A DNA stretch of 64,000 bases from Typhlomys cinereus (lineage: Eukaryota > Chordata > Mammalia > Rodentia > Platacanthomyidae): contig JALPQD010000137.1 in assembly GCA_023101885.1 (NCBI GenBank), positions 5,074,041 through 5,138,040 on the forward strand. Direction: 5' to 3'. The position numbers and the translations under genes were made by a program. Under the pieces are notes generated by a model. It worked only from the letters and a program-made list of their open reading frames with translations. It was not told the origin of the DNA and searched no databases. This document shows, one piece after another, positions 35,701 through 47,950 of the stretch (its first letter is position 1; each line of letters begins with the position of its first letter).

Positions 35701-36180
35701 CATGGAGAGGTTGGCGTGGCCTCCGCCGGCTTCCTGTCCCGACAAGGAGAGGAAACAAGAGGCCGCGTTTCAGAGCAATCCACGTGATTGGACGTGCAGC
35801 CGTGCACCTGTGCCTGCAGGCCAGCCCCCTCCCGAGGGTCCCCTGCCCGGCCAAGAGAGGAAACATTGGCCATGACTACGGGCTCTCAGATTCCCAGGAG
35901 GCAGAGGGTCCCTGCTCTTCCTTGCGCTTTCGCCCCTTTACTAGCACCTCTTCGCCTGTGGAAATCGTGATTCGACTCTCCCCTGCTGCTCCCCCATTTT
36001 GCTGCCTGAAAGCAGTAAGGTGACTGGACTTCACAGACAGCGGACCCCGTAAATGCTGCCGCACTGCCGGCCCCCACGCTGCCCGCGCTCAGAGTGGGAG
36101 GGGAAGATGCAGCCTGGTGCCCCCCCCCAGCCTTCAGAGCTCCGTGGGGGCGCAGCGAGTGGGCGCTGCATCGCAGGGAC
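35701..36180. promoter_or_regulatory. CpG-rich patch, borderline CpG island
   Basis: By hand count there are 29 CpG dinucleotides in 480 bp at about 64% G+C, an observed/expected ratio near 0.6. The rest of the window is clearly CpG-poor. More CpGs continue to about 36270. Several open frames overlap it on both strands, with none standing out. It could be a promoter or first exon of an unannotated transcript, or simply a GC-rich unmethylated patch. No TATA box or clear transcription start can be assigned. Confidence 0.45.
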
Positions 36181-36640
36181 TCACAGGGAAGTGTCTCAAC
36201 ACACGAAGGAGCGAGGGGTTGCTGCTCATTCCAGCTGATTTATTCCCGCCTGCTGCAGCGCAGCCGCCTATTTTCAGGAAATTCTCCCAACAGTAGCAGC
36301 AACAGGGGTGCAATCAACCTGCAAGAGCAGCTCAATAGGCCGACTGCAGCGAGGAGGCCACTTGCAGCCTAGAGTCGCTGCAGCCTTCAATGTCGTGGCA
36401 CTCTGCGTACATGCCCAGGTCCCTGCAGACACATGGCAGATGGGGGTGTGTGTGTACACAGTAGATTGCTATAGGTGCGTGTTTGTATGCATGTGTGTGT
36501 GTATGTGGTGTCTTGTGCGGGGCGCATATTTGTATGTGTACGCATGTATGAAGATGCAGATGCATGGGCATATGAGGTTTGTTCACATTAATGCAGGCAA
36601 GACACAACGCAGAAGATAAAGGTAGATAATAAGGAGGGCC
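36181..36640. other. Unique sequence with a TG-rich patch
   Basis: 36445-36545 is rich in TGTGTGTA/TATGTG. No gene recognised. Confidence 0.4.
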
Positions 36641-39400
36641 AGACATGTCCTACCAAGGCCAGGAGCGCAAGGAGGAAAGGGTCTCAAGCCTAGCAGGACT
36701 GGGATGGATCCGCCATCACTGGCAACGCCATCCCTAGGGATGAAGGACTTCTTTGCTCTTCTGCTTGGTGTCTGTGTGGAACAGAGTGCGTGCCCAGGGC
36801 ATGCTGGGAGGAAGAGTCTCCTCCCTCCACTGGCTGTGTGTAGACCTCAGCCTGTGTGACAGCACTTAGAAATGCCGCTGCATCTCTGTCAGTATCATCG
36901 CAGTACTGAAATGCTGTCACAGGGCTGCAAGGAGACATCTCACTGTCTGGTTCTAAGGCGGTGGCCCCGGGGCACTGAGGACATCCTGCCCGCTCCCTCC
37001 TGCGGCTCGCCCCCTCCCAGCTCCACGGGTGTTCTCAGACCTGCGAGGTTTCCTCACTTCCTGCATCTTCCAGGATGAAGAGCGAGTCAGCATTCCAAAG
37101 CCGGCAGAAACAAGCAAGCTGCCAAGTCTAGGCTGAAAACTTTTGGCCCTTCTCTGGAAATTAATTATTTTATTCACCCAACCACGGTAGATTCCTGATC
37201 ACTTGGTCATGTCCATTACTTGATCTTCCACAAAGACACATTGACTTTGGGTACCTTTGCTTGGTGTTGCATGTAGCTATATAGCAAGAAACCACTAGAG
37301 CAGAATTTCCTTTTCTTTCTCTGGGACTCAAGTGAGACCATGTGCCCTGGGCTCATCTTTCCCACCAGGGACCAGTGCAAAATTGGATCGAGTCCTGTGC
37401 TAGTGGCTTCTCGGCCTTCAATCCATCAGGTTTTCTAGTGGAAAATTGCTCACGTGGGAAGGGGAGAAGGCCCTTCCACTCTTCAGGGAAGAAGTGCTCC
37501 CACGAGCGACTGTCTTTGATCCACAGACATGTAGATGAAGCTTCGTTCACCGGCCACCCACTGATTTCTACATACAGCGAAAGGTTCACAGTAACAGCTG
37601 AATGTGCCCTGGCAGAGTGGAGAAGTTGGCTGAAGGGAGTCAGTCATCTTTGGAGTCCTTGATAGATGCAGTTAATGCAAATCGCCAGGATCCCTTGCAT
37701 GGCTTGTCAGTGGAGGTTTTTTGCAATCATAACTAATGGGCACATTACACAGGTAGTCTCTATCTTAAAATGGAAGTTTTTTTAATGACTGTGTATTCTG
37801 TGTAATGAAAATAACTCATAATCTAAAATAAAATAGTAGAAATATCAGGACTTTAAGAGCAGCTAGGGTCATGAATAAAGTTTGATGCTTATAGACACAG
37901 ATGTGATGTGACGCCACAGTCCGTTCCCGGCATCAGTTGTGCCTGTGTCTAGAAGAGGGACCCTCCGGCAGGAGGCTCCGAGGAGGAATCTGGCCACCAC
38001 GCCATCTTCTCCACGATCCTGCTGCTCCCTGAGGTGTTCTCAGCCCTAAGGAGACCTAGTGTCACGACGAGACGTTCCTGGTCTGTGGAGGCTCAGGAGG
38101 ACGTGAGCTGTCAAGGGACTGCCTGCCAGGAGCTCCCCCTGCTCAGAGGCTGACTGCGCTGGATAATTCAGGAAGTTGGCACCGGGCGGGGTGCCTAAGG
38201 CTCAATCCCCAGTATGTTCTGTACCCCTAGGAGAACGTGCTAACATGAAGAAGCGTGCAGCATTTTCACAGAATTCGAGTGGCTGTGCTTTCAATTTTAG
38301 ATCCCTTGTAACTGGGCTGTGGCTTCCGGCGTGACTTTCCGTATGAACCCACGTTATTAGCGTACTGTGTTTGCAAACGGAACTGTCCTTGTTCGCTGCC
38401 TCTCCACCTTCGCCTGACCTCTGAAAGTAATTAACTTAGGAAAACCAAGTTTCCGCTCAATGATGCAGTCACATGCAGATCCGCACACACAAATCATTCA
38501 TGGAGCAAGGAGGGAAGATGGGCCAAATCGGCAGGGCTGGCTGCAAGTGAACCTAGGCTGTGGGTTTTCTTTGGCCCATTCAGGCTACTTTGTAACCTGT
38601 TTATCGTAACAGAAAAAGTAGGTACAAGGCAGGAGAGGGCTTCCAAGGTCACAACTGAGAAAACAGGCATAAGTAAGCAAGCGACCCTGGGAGCCTCATC
38701 TCCCCGTCCTCCGTGCTCTGCGTGGTACTCAGGGATGCTTTGTTCCATTGTGGCTTCGTGATCCTCATGCGTGGGGTCCTTCAGGAAGAGGGTGTGTCAT
38801 GAGCTGACCCAGACCACTGGCCACGGTGCCCCAGCTCTGATACAGAGTATATATTGATGGAGCACCAGGCCCTCATCCAGGGCAGCTCTGCGTTGGTTTG
38901 ACTCATAGCCAATAGATCTCTTGGTGTGGGGTTCAGAGCACTGCGGGCAGATGAGACAAGTCACTGTGTATGCTTACTGGAGATGTGTGCGATGCATAGG
39001 ACATGCATCATATTGTCACTGCATATGTGTTGATATTTATAGTATGTGTGGCAAAGCATGCGGAAGAAATCTAGTAAAAGGTCTGCTAAGAGCTGAGGAG
39101 TCATTCCGACCTCGGGGGCTGAGGAAGAGGAAATGATGCTGCAAGCGTTAAGGAGGAGTCAGTAATTCCTGGGGAGCAAGTCAGCCGATAGCAGCAGCCA
39201 GAGAACAAGTCCTAGGTCTGTCTATCATAGGACTCCACAGCCCTCACAGAGACGGCCCCACGGAGTCCTGCAGAGAAAGGGATTCTAGACTCACTGTAGC
39301 ACACGCTACTATTTGGATCTCCAAATGCACTTTTCTTAGTAATTATTCCCAAAGCATAAGGCCCTGTTGATGATTTGCAGATGACATAGAGACTATAATT
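36641..39400. other. Unique non-coding sequence
   Basis: About 2.7 kb without a recognised repeat or gene. GC-rich at 36940-37080 and 37900-38200, AT-rich at 37730-37880. Frames up to 106 codons lack support. Confidence 0.4.
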
Positions 39401-39401
39401 A

Positions 39402-39444
<43 letters not shown>

Positions 39445-39446
39445 GA
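39402..39446. repeat. (GA)n(CAGA)n compound microsatellite
   Basis: A GA run from about 39402 to 39424 passes directly into five CAGA units. Confidence 0.9.
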
Positions 39447-40116
39447 AAGTATTCATGGTACCTATGTTTGCCTTGGAGTTGAAATGTTTGTAGGTGCATC
39501 TTGTCTATCCTTTTCCTCCTCCTGCAATGAGATACCCATCTACCCAAAGCAATTCCACAAGAGAAGGTTTGGTTTGCTCCAGAGTCAAGGCCCAATTCAC
39601 TGTGGTAGGGAAGTCAAGGCGGAAGGAGCTGGAAGCAGTTGGGCTCTCTGTGTCCGCCGTCAGGAGGAAGAGGAGGATGAATCCTGCTCACCTGTCTTTC
39701 TCCTCTTCGTGTAGTCTTGTGTCCAAGTCCAAAGCACAGGCTCCTTGCTGTCAGGGTGCGCCCCCCAACTCAGTTCACCCACTCGCAATAATCCCTGGCA
39801 GACATGCTCAGTGGCGAACCAAATCTGAAGAATCCCTTCCAGGTTTGCCCAAAGACTTGTCCTCTGGGCGACTCGTCACTCAGCCACACAACATGACTCA
39901 CATCATCTCCTTGTGGAAACCGGATGTCTTCCGCCCCTCTGGGCACAGACTGCTCTGTAGCTTGCTGCTGAGAGCGATGAGCAGGCAGCTCGCTGAGGAG
40001 GGCCACAGCAATAACAATGTAATTTTGCATAGCGTACTTTTCTCCTGGGTCCTGGGATTGTTATTTTGTAAGGCAAAATAATGATGCCACGAGGAGACTT
40101 TTGGCCATGCTGTGCT
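39447..40116. other. Unique sequence with an unsupported 195-codon frame
   Basis: The longest non-repeat frame of the window (39494-40081, plus) lies here. It has no recognisable domain, no clear signal peptide and no obvious splice-site context, and it is overlapped by minus-strand frames of 86-127 codons. I treat it as chance. Confidence 0.4.
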
Positions 40117-40240
40117 TATGTATGTTGTGTATGTGTGTATGGATGCATGTATGTAATGTGTGTATGGATGCATGTATGTAATGTGTGTATGTATGGATGC
40201 ATGTATGTAATGTATTTGTGTATGGATGCATGTATGTATG
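40117..40240. repeat. ~25-bp minisatellite, about four units
   Basis: The unit GTGTGTATGGATGCATGTAT + GTAAT repeats with small insertions of GTAT. It ends near 40240. Confidence 0.85.
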
Positions 40241-40814
40241 AGAGTCTAGGAAACTTGTGGATATGCTCTCGTGATTTCCGCAACAGACAAGTGCTTGGTC
40301 TTTGTGTACCAAATGCAGTTGCAGACTTACAACTGCACTGGGGCAAGTGAGTGATGGGTAACAGACAGGCAAAGCTTGTCATTTTGACAGGATTTGCACA
40401 GCCTGGATAAACCCAGCATTGTCTGACTGCACTGCATTCAGAAGACACTCAATAAATGCTTTGAGTGACTCAGTCAGCTCTTCTAGGACTCGGTTCTCCC
40501 AGGTTCATGAAATAGAGACATACATGTGCCAAATGACAGACTTAGTGCATGCCACTTTGACTCACTTAGAAATCGACGAATTCCCAACAGTTCAGATCGG
40601 CTTTACAGACTGCAGGTAATGTATAAGGAACCATTTATTTGAAGTTAGTTAGGTCCTATTGATTTTGAAGTTCAGTACTATTTCCCTATCCTGCATTTGA
40701 GAGTAGCATTTAATTAAAAGAGTATTTCTGGCAGATAGAAAAAAGTCTTAATCGTGGTTAACCCATAAGAAATAAGACATGACATTATACTACAAGTGTG
40801 TGGGATAAATAATG
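40241..40814. other. Unique non-coding sequence
   Basis: No recognised feature. Confidence 0.4.
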
Positions 40815-41310
40815 TTTTGAAATTTTTTATTCTTTTAAGTAAATTATTTATGATAAATTGTATTTTCATACCTTAATTCCCAATCCCATCCCCCTCACTT
40901 CCCATTGCAAACCTTCTTCTCCCTTCCTCCTATTTTCAAATGTTTTCATATGTGTGGTCCACTGTGTTTCATCTGAGTTGTCTTTGATGGCAAGTGCCCA
41001 AATCATATCTCAGTGGGCGGATCATTGAGGAAAATACCTTTCCTCTGCCCATCTGCATTAACCCTCATCAGTCTCCCAGGGAGCTGTGGGGTTTCTTGTG
41101 GTCTCTCCCCTTCCGTGTTGAAATGTTGACAGGACAAAACCCTTGTAGGTCTTATGGGAATACACACAGCTGCAGGGAACTCATGGGTGAAAGAGCCTTG
41201 TCATGTCCAGAAGATTCTATCTGACCGTATCACTGGCCCCTTTAGGCTCTTACAATCTCACCACGCTGGTGGGACAAATCTTAATGCATCCTAAGATATT
41301 TTGCATATTT
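40815..41310 (-). mobile_element. L1 3'-UTR fragment (Lx-like), minus strand
   Basis: The T-rich start at 40816-40850 would be the reversed poly(A). GGGGTTTCTTGTGGTCTCTC, GTTGACAGGACAAAACCCTT and TTGTCATGTCCAGAAGATTC then match reversed 3'-UTR text of rodent Lx-type L1. No coding sequence is retained. The right boundary is approximate. Confidence 0.6.
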
Positions 41311-42448
41311 GTACAATGGGATAGTGTGTTACATAATGCATAGGAGTATAGGCCACATCTCATCTATTTCATAGTGCATATAGAAAGCATCAGGAACTAC
41401 TTTAGATATGCACTACATGCAACGCATATTTAGCTGTAGTAATTAATGTGGTAATACTCCTTAGATGGTAATCGTTTGGTTTATATTAAAAGACGATACA
41501 CTCAATCCCAACGGGCAAGTGACTCTTTGCAGGAAACCCGTGTACAACTTCACTAGATGTGCTGAGGAGATCTCTGTAAAATAGGCATTTGGCTACCACG
41601 ACTCCTGGTCATTTCTGGCGATGCCTTTCTATTCTCTCATCCACATCTTTGAGTTAGTACACTGGACTCTGAGCTCTGAGGTTATGGATGACACCCACAC
41701 ACCCAACAATGAGACTTGAGGGGCAAAATAAATGTACACAGGAGCCATGGGGATGTGAAGCAGCGGCCAGGGGCCCACGCCAGCTTTGCATCTGTCTTCT
41801 CAGCACCCTGCCCGCAGGCTCCTGGTGCCTGTGGGCGCAGCACCTGATCAGATGCAGCCCCAAGCTATCAGGTGTGAGCATGACCTGGAGTGAGGTGGCT
41901 CTTGAGACATGGGCTCAGTTTTAAAAATGTATAAATGTGAGACAAATCCAGGTCTGCTAAGGTCTGCTCCATGCACAGAGCCTCCAGCTATTGCGTCTGC
42001 TGAGCCCACGGCAACTCATGAAGGGCACAACAGGGGCTGAGCTTCCATCCTGGGAGACCACAGTCGGATCTCTGAGCTGCATGTTCTCGGTGCTGTAGCT
42101 GGGCTTGTCGCAGGAACTCTGGAGTGACATTTCTTTCTATATTGAAATTGAGGAACTCTGTAACCCACCACAGAAGCAGCTAGAAGCAGGTGGAGTTGAC
42201 TGAGCACGTGCAGTTGAAAGGCTCCTGTGCGCGTTGGTTGGTGTTCCCTGGGAATTCCAGATTTACACCTTAGGAAGGAACCTGACAAAGGCTTCCAGGA
42301 GCCCACTGGGGTTTCAGTCTGGAGTTGGGGCTCCACACTGCTACCCTCTGTGATACACCCGGGGCAGGGCCAGGTGTCTTATCCAACAACGGAACTAACA
42401 CCTCATCCAGACTCCTAGACTTTCCCTGTTTCTTTCTTCATTTGGGAC

Positions 42449-42449
<1 letters not shown>
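41311..42449. other. Unique non-coding sequence
   Basis: No recognised repeat or gene. Minus-strand frames (for example 42016-42336, 106 codons) are unsupported. Confidence 0.4.
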
Positions 42450-42513
<64 letters not shown>

Positions 42514-42515
42514 AC
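42450..42515. repeat. (TG)n microsatellite
   Basis: About 66 bp of TG with two TTTG interruptions. I see no SINE body beside it. Confidence 0.93.
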
Positions 42516-45500
42516 AGAAGAAATATGGACGCTGTATTTAGTTCATGAAATCGTGTTTTCTCAGGTGCTGAGAAATTGATGTGTTATTAAATTACCTCCC
42601 AGTCTCTCCCTCCCTCAGTCCTTCCCCCATCCCCTCTTTCCTCCTGCTGGATTTAGATCTGAATATATTTCATTTGGAAGTCTATGGTTCTTAATTTGCT
42701 GAATGGATTGTGTTGATTTTGCAATCACCACTCAACTCACGGGGGGTGTGTGGGACCCTCCATGGTTTCCTTCCTTTGTGTGTGGATGTGCAGTGCATGC
42801 TGGGAGAACTGCTTGAGGAGGGTCAAGTCTTCCTGAGTCTGTAGGACTGCGTTATGATTGACAGACGCCTGTCAGTCACCAGCTCGCTGTGTTCTGCTGC
42901 GCAGCTCCCTGACTCCCAGGAGAGCAGGCCAGGCTGCCGCGTGCTTCCTCGTGCCACGAAGCTGAGACCGCAGCAGTGGGAAGGCTGGATGCGGACGGGG
43001 ACCCTCGCAGCTCTCTTCTGCCATCCCCAGAGAAGACTTACATTCTGGCGGGGTGACGGCGAGCCCACATTCTTTTGTTCGAACTATATTAGCAACGAAT
43101 TTATGTGTGCTCATCACCCACTGCCTGCCCTGACGCCCACCCCATCCCACCGCACACGTTCTCCCCTCCAGCCAGTTTCTCTCCCTCTACCACATCCCCC
43201 TGCTTGTGCGAGGCACTGGTGCTTGGGCACCCACCAGGGCATGAATGTCTCACCAGTGGGTAAACCCCTCTCTCTGGTCCAGCCCCGGCCCCATGTGGTC
43301 TCTCAGGGCAGCACTGTAACTCATGGTGTCGTCCTGCCTGCTGGCTCATGTGATATTTGTAGAGCCTGGGGGGGTCGCTTTCATAGGATTTCTTGAGCTG
43401 GAACTTCCTGTGGCGAGACCACCTGGCAGGCAAGCCGAGGGGCTTTCTGTGACTGGGGTGGGGGAAGAAGGAGGTGTGGATAAAGGGAAGAGGGAGGGGT
43501 GACCCCGTTTCACACATTAGAGATGGCTCTATCCTGCTGTATTCAGTATATGGATCTCAGGAACACATAAGAATAATTTTTAACCTGTCCCATTGGACAT
43601 GTCTGATGTGGAAAATGAAGCGGGCAGCTTGACTCAGGCTTGCACGCTCCTTCCTCACCCACGTGAGCCGTGGTTGTGCTTGCTCTGTGTAGGACTCTCA
43701 AGGCAGCTGCAGGCCCTGGAGAGCCGTGTGGCAGGAAATGCCCAGGGACCAGATCACAGCCGAGATGGAAGTGCCAGCCAGACCACCTTGGTTCACAGTG
43801 ATGTCTAGGATCACCACGGTGTCTCCACATGCATTAACCTCGTCTCTCATGCTTTGGTTGATATTACAAGGGTGTTATGAATACTTGTCCTGCGTACCTA
43901 TTCTCAACTTGGAAGTTACTTTACTATCTGCTACTTTATAAATCTTGGCAAGCATTGACAACATAAATTCGATAGTGTTAAATTTATGCCTGTTTTGGAA
44001 CAAATGCACTTTTCAATTCCGCCGCACTGTTTGCAGCCCACACCTGGTGCCTGCAAACACACAGCGCTAGCGTTCTTATAGGTACAGGCGCTAAGAAAAA
44101 GTATCGCCCGCTTCGTTCTGGCTGCAGGTGAGTGGAAGGGGTTGGGTCACTTCCCCTGTAAAGACGACACGTGTGCATGTGCAAGATTTTCCAGAAGCAG
44201 AAGAAGGTGTGGCAAGGTTGGAAACAGATCATTGGGGTGCAAAAGATGCAAATATGCACGAGGTTGGCACTCCAGAGAAAAATGCCAGGTAAGGGAATGG
44301 ACAGAGTCAGGCAGAGTCTCTGTGAAGGAGCACTAGAGGATGGGTGCGGTCATCAGGAAAGATAGTCTTGTGACCGCGCTTGACATTCCTACTAGCAAAG
44401 GATGCTCATAGGCTCACAGCTGAGGAACAGGCATGTAAGGCTCAGCGGGGCCGTGCAGAAGTGTGTGTGAAGTCCAAGTAAGGAGCAAAATAGCGGTAGA
44501 CACATACTCAAGCTAGGCCTGCAGCGACAGACCATAGACCATAGATCATGTTCCCAAGAGAGTTTAATTTGACTGGGGAGTTATGTTTAAAGTTCAGTCT
44601 GGATATTGGTCAAGTTGTCTAGATGTCTAGAGGTTGACTATTAGCATGGATATCCAAATACGGATTTGGAGCTGAGAAAAAAATTCATCATGAGTTAGAT
44701 TCTGGAAACTGGCTTAGAAAGTAAATCTTAGAATGTTAATTCTTCCAAAAGTAAATGTCAGAATGTAAACGAGGTGTCAACAGAGGAAAGCTATGGGCCG
44801 TGGAGAGCCTTGAAGACCGAGAGCTTAAGCGTAGTACAGACGTCATCACCACAGCACGGGCGTGAGCGCGGAGGGAACACGCGGAAGACGTGGAGTTGAT
44901 TATCAGAACCAAACCTCTGTGGGCATCTGGCTGCTGTCGATTTCAGAGAGTCGAGCATGGAAAATAGAAACAGCTCTTTCAAAGTGTGTTCACGATGGAA
45001 ACAAAAGAAAACACACATAACCTGAAAAGGGATTATGAAGATTGCCATCTACCGCGTGTCTACTATGACTGGCGCAGTATGCAAATTTCCCTCACTTGCT
45101 TCAAACACAGTTTTTCCAGATGAATAATTGAATATCAAGTGTTTAGTCAAAAATACCCAGCTAGCAGAAGTGTTGGCAGCCTTGCCTCATGCAGTAGACT
45201 GTTCTGAGAAGGGTGATGCGTGGCTGTGTCCACCTGTCTGGTGGGCAGCCCTAGACAAGGCGACCACTGAACACATCTGGTGTGGCTAACGTGATTACAG
45301 ACCGGCTCTGTGGGATTGTTTCATTTTAGCTAGTTCCTGTTTCCATTGCAACCTGGTGACTGTGCATGAGACCGGGGTTCACAGCAGGGCTGGGACGTCC
45401 TTCTGTGGGTGACCTTCAGTGCTGACGTCAGGTGCAGAGTCTGTCGCTCTGACCTCAGAGGCTATGCTGGGCGATGGTCATCTAGCTTGTGGTCCGTGGT

Positions 45501-45619
45501 CCCTGCAATGGGAATTCATTATTTTTCTCATCGATGTGACTAAACATGAGACTAGGTGACTGGGGGTGGGGGAGGAGTCTCTTGTGCTTCAGGGCCTGAG
45601 ATCCAGGGAAAACACGGTG
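42516..45619. other. Unique non-coding sequence
   Basis: About 3 kb without a recognised repeat. A 180-codon plus-strand frame (42854-43396) and a 138-codon minus-strand frame (43101-43517) overlap, are proline/serine-rich through base composition and show no domain. Not called as genes. Confidence 0.4.
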
Positions 45620-45880
45620 CCCCCCAATCGTGGCAGCAGGAGAGGGAGGCCTGCCCATGTGTGTCTCAGTGCGCCATGAAGCCAAAATGACAGGACCGTG
45701 GAACCAGATGGTAGACCCTTAAGACCATTCCCCCGAGTGACCCCCTTCCGTCGGCTACAACCTGCCTCCTAAAGGACCCACAGCGTCCTAAGACAGCACC
45801 TCCAGCAAAGACCAAATGTTCAGATACACGAGCCTTTGGGAATATTCAATCCGTGGCATAATTCAAATATTCTTCTCGTG
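45620..45880 (-). mobile_element. MaLR-like LTR, 5' part, minus strand
   Basis: GAGTGACCCCCTTCCGTCGG, CAACCTGCCTCCTAAAGGAC and GACCAAATGTTCAGATACAC match the reversed 5' half of the rodent MT/ORR1 LTR. The other half is not clear to the left. Confidence 0.5.
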
Positions 45881-46857
45881 TCCTCTCTCCGCTAGTTCAC
45901 CTAAGGTCTGTGCTTGAGTTCTACGGAGCAGAGGTTATTCCCAAGAGAGACCCTCAAGGAGCAGGCAGTGGGGAACAGTCTCAAGGGTGGCAGCTGTGGG
46001 GTGAGGTGGAGGAAAAGATAGGGGAACCTTTCCTTCTTCAAGCAAGACAGGCTGTCGGAATTGAGTTGGGGCAGCTGTTGACTGTAGAAAGAAGAGGTTG
46101 TTTGACATCTCGGGTTGCTGTAGGTCCTGGGTGAACAGCCTGAGACTATGCATCACACCTCTGAGGTGGAAGGGTCACGGCAGATGGGAATTTGGTGGGC
46201 AGAATTCTACAGTGAATCTTTGGGATGCTCAGAGAGATAGACATTCTGGAGATTCAGTGATAGGGGGACGTTTGGCCTTGGGAGAAGATAAGTCTCTTCT
46301 GTAGAGACCATGGTTTCTGATTTCACTGATGTCCAAGGAGGAACCAAAGGAAGAGGACAGAGTCCTCAGCTGGGCCAATCAGCAGGCTGAACGCTGCATC
46401 TAAGAGGGAGCAAGCAGACTGAACTGACGAGTTTGGTATCTGGAAATAGGGGTTAAATATTACTGGGTGAAGAAAAAGACCAAAGCAGCATTAAAGGCAT
46501 CATGTGCCAGTTGTCCCTTGTCTAAGCATAGCTGCTGCAGCAGGCCTGAGCCAAGAGAGATGAGATTAAGAACAGAGAAGCGTGAGAACAGAGAGCGCCT
46601 CACAGCTGTGTGCTGTCCGCTCATTTCTCTGGAGTCTGAAAGGTGAAGACAGAGCCATTCACTTCTTCTCTTGGGACACTGTCCCTTCCTGGCTTGTTCA
46701 GCTGCCATCCTGTCTCCTGACCCAGGAACTATAGTCTCTACCTTCTGGACAGCTCCTAGTTCAATCTGCCCACACGGTCTCCGTCTGCACATTCTTGTCT
46801 GAATTCTGCATCCAAAGACTTTCCTGAATCCCCTATGTGGCCTTGAAAGACTTTTTC
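45881..46857. other. Unique non-coding sequence
   Basis: No recognised feature. A minus-strand frame of 110 codons at 46460-46792 is unsupported. Confidence 0.4.
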
Positions 46858-47020
46858 AAACCGAGAGGTGGTCCTGCAGGTGTGCCGTGCCTCAGACTAC
46901 CTGGGGCGTTTGTGGACTCGCTGGGCTCCAATCACTTAGATTCCATGGTCTGATATTATAGTTCTCACTCGGTTACTTCCCAGGTGAGGTTGATGTTGGT
47001 GGTATGTGCGCTTGGAGAAA
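46858..47020. mobile_element. MER5-like hAT-Charlie relic
   Basis: CCTCAGACTACCTGGGGCGT near one end and TTCCCAGGTGAGGTTGATGT near the other form the inverted ACCTGGG...CCCAGGT arrangement of MER5-type non-autonomous DNA transposons, with a length close to that of MER5A. Diverged; orientation not assigned because the element is nearly symmetrical. Confidence 0.5.
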
Positions 47021-47449
47021 TGGTAGATTCAGATGGTGTAGGATTCATGCCGGGCACTGTGGCAGATGAATGCAGATGTCTAAAAGCTTGTCAGCAAGAT
47101 TGGGGATCTGGTTTTGTCCCGGTGGGAACACCTATGTTAATGAGTGACAGGGACAGAAAAGCACAGCACAGCGTGAAGGGCCTGGCTGGGTGGGTGGGGG
47201 GCTAAGGGGTCTGGCATGGGATCTGTGAGTGGACAAGGCTCAAGGACAATTGACAGACACCTCTCATTGTGGACTCGGGGTAGTCTTCCTCAAGGGCGTG
47301 CAGCAGAAATGGAGGACTTGTGTGTGTATGTGTGTTTTGCCAAACACTGAGTGAGAGATTCAGGTTTTCTCACATCAGCATCCTCATTTAACATCGACTT
47401 CTTCACTCCTCTTCTCTTTAAAAAACATCCCTTAAAATGAACATGGGGG

Positions 47450-47740
47450 GGGGTGAGAAAACTCAACAGGGATAGTAAGGAGCCGTTCACAAACCTGTTG
47501 ACCTGTGTTCAGTTCCTGGAAGCACATATGGTAGGAGGAGAGACCAATCCTGAAAACTGTCTTCTGACCTCCACCTATGTACCACTGGATACTGTGTATA
47601 TTTTCTCTTTCTGTCTCTCTCTCTCCCTTCCTACTTCCTCTTCTCTCAAATAAATAAATAAATAAATAAATAAATATATAAATAAATAAATACATAGATA
47701 GATAGACAAATAAACAAATAAATAAATAATAAAAAGTAAT
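47450..47740 (+). mobile_element. B3-like SINE with long (TAAA)n tail, plus strand
   Basis: TTGACCTGTGTTCAGTTCCT, GGTAGGAGGAGAGACCAATC and CTGTCTTCTGACCTCCACCT are B3 landmarks. A CT-rich stretch follows, and a microsatellite of TAAA/ATAA and TAGA units at 47648-47730 forms the tail. Confidence 0.6.
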
Positions 47741-47950
47741 TTTTAAAGCAGTGCTAAGAACAGTAGTTTCTAACCTTGTACTAAATGCAACCCATGCAGC
47801 ACACTCAGCAGAATGTGTCATCACCTGTCAGTCATCAGCCCTGTCAACCAGGGGTCTTCACATCTAAAGCTCACCGTACTGCATGTCTCTGACTAACCAG
47901 GTCACTGTGCAGCCACTGTGGTGAGGAGGTTGCTGTCATCATTCTTCACA

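Noticed and set aside
38170..38225. Possible ID-type SINE end (GCTCAATCCCCAGTATG)
   Set aside because: Only about 20 bases are suggestive; no A box or tail could be seen.
39494..40081. 195-codon plus-strand frame
   Set aside because: No domain, no splice or promoter context, and overlapping minus-strand frames of similar length; consistent with chance in moderately GC-rich DNA.
42854..43396. 180-codon plus-strand frame
   Set aside because: Overlapped by 92- and 138-codon minus frames. Composition follows the GC-rich, C-rich base content. No recognised family.
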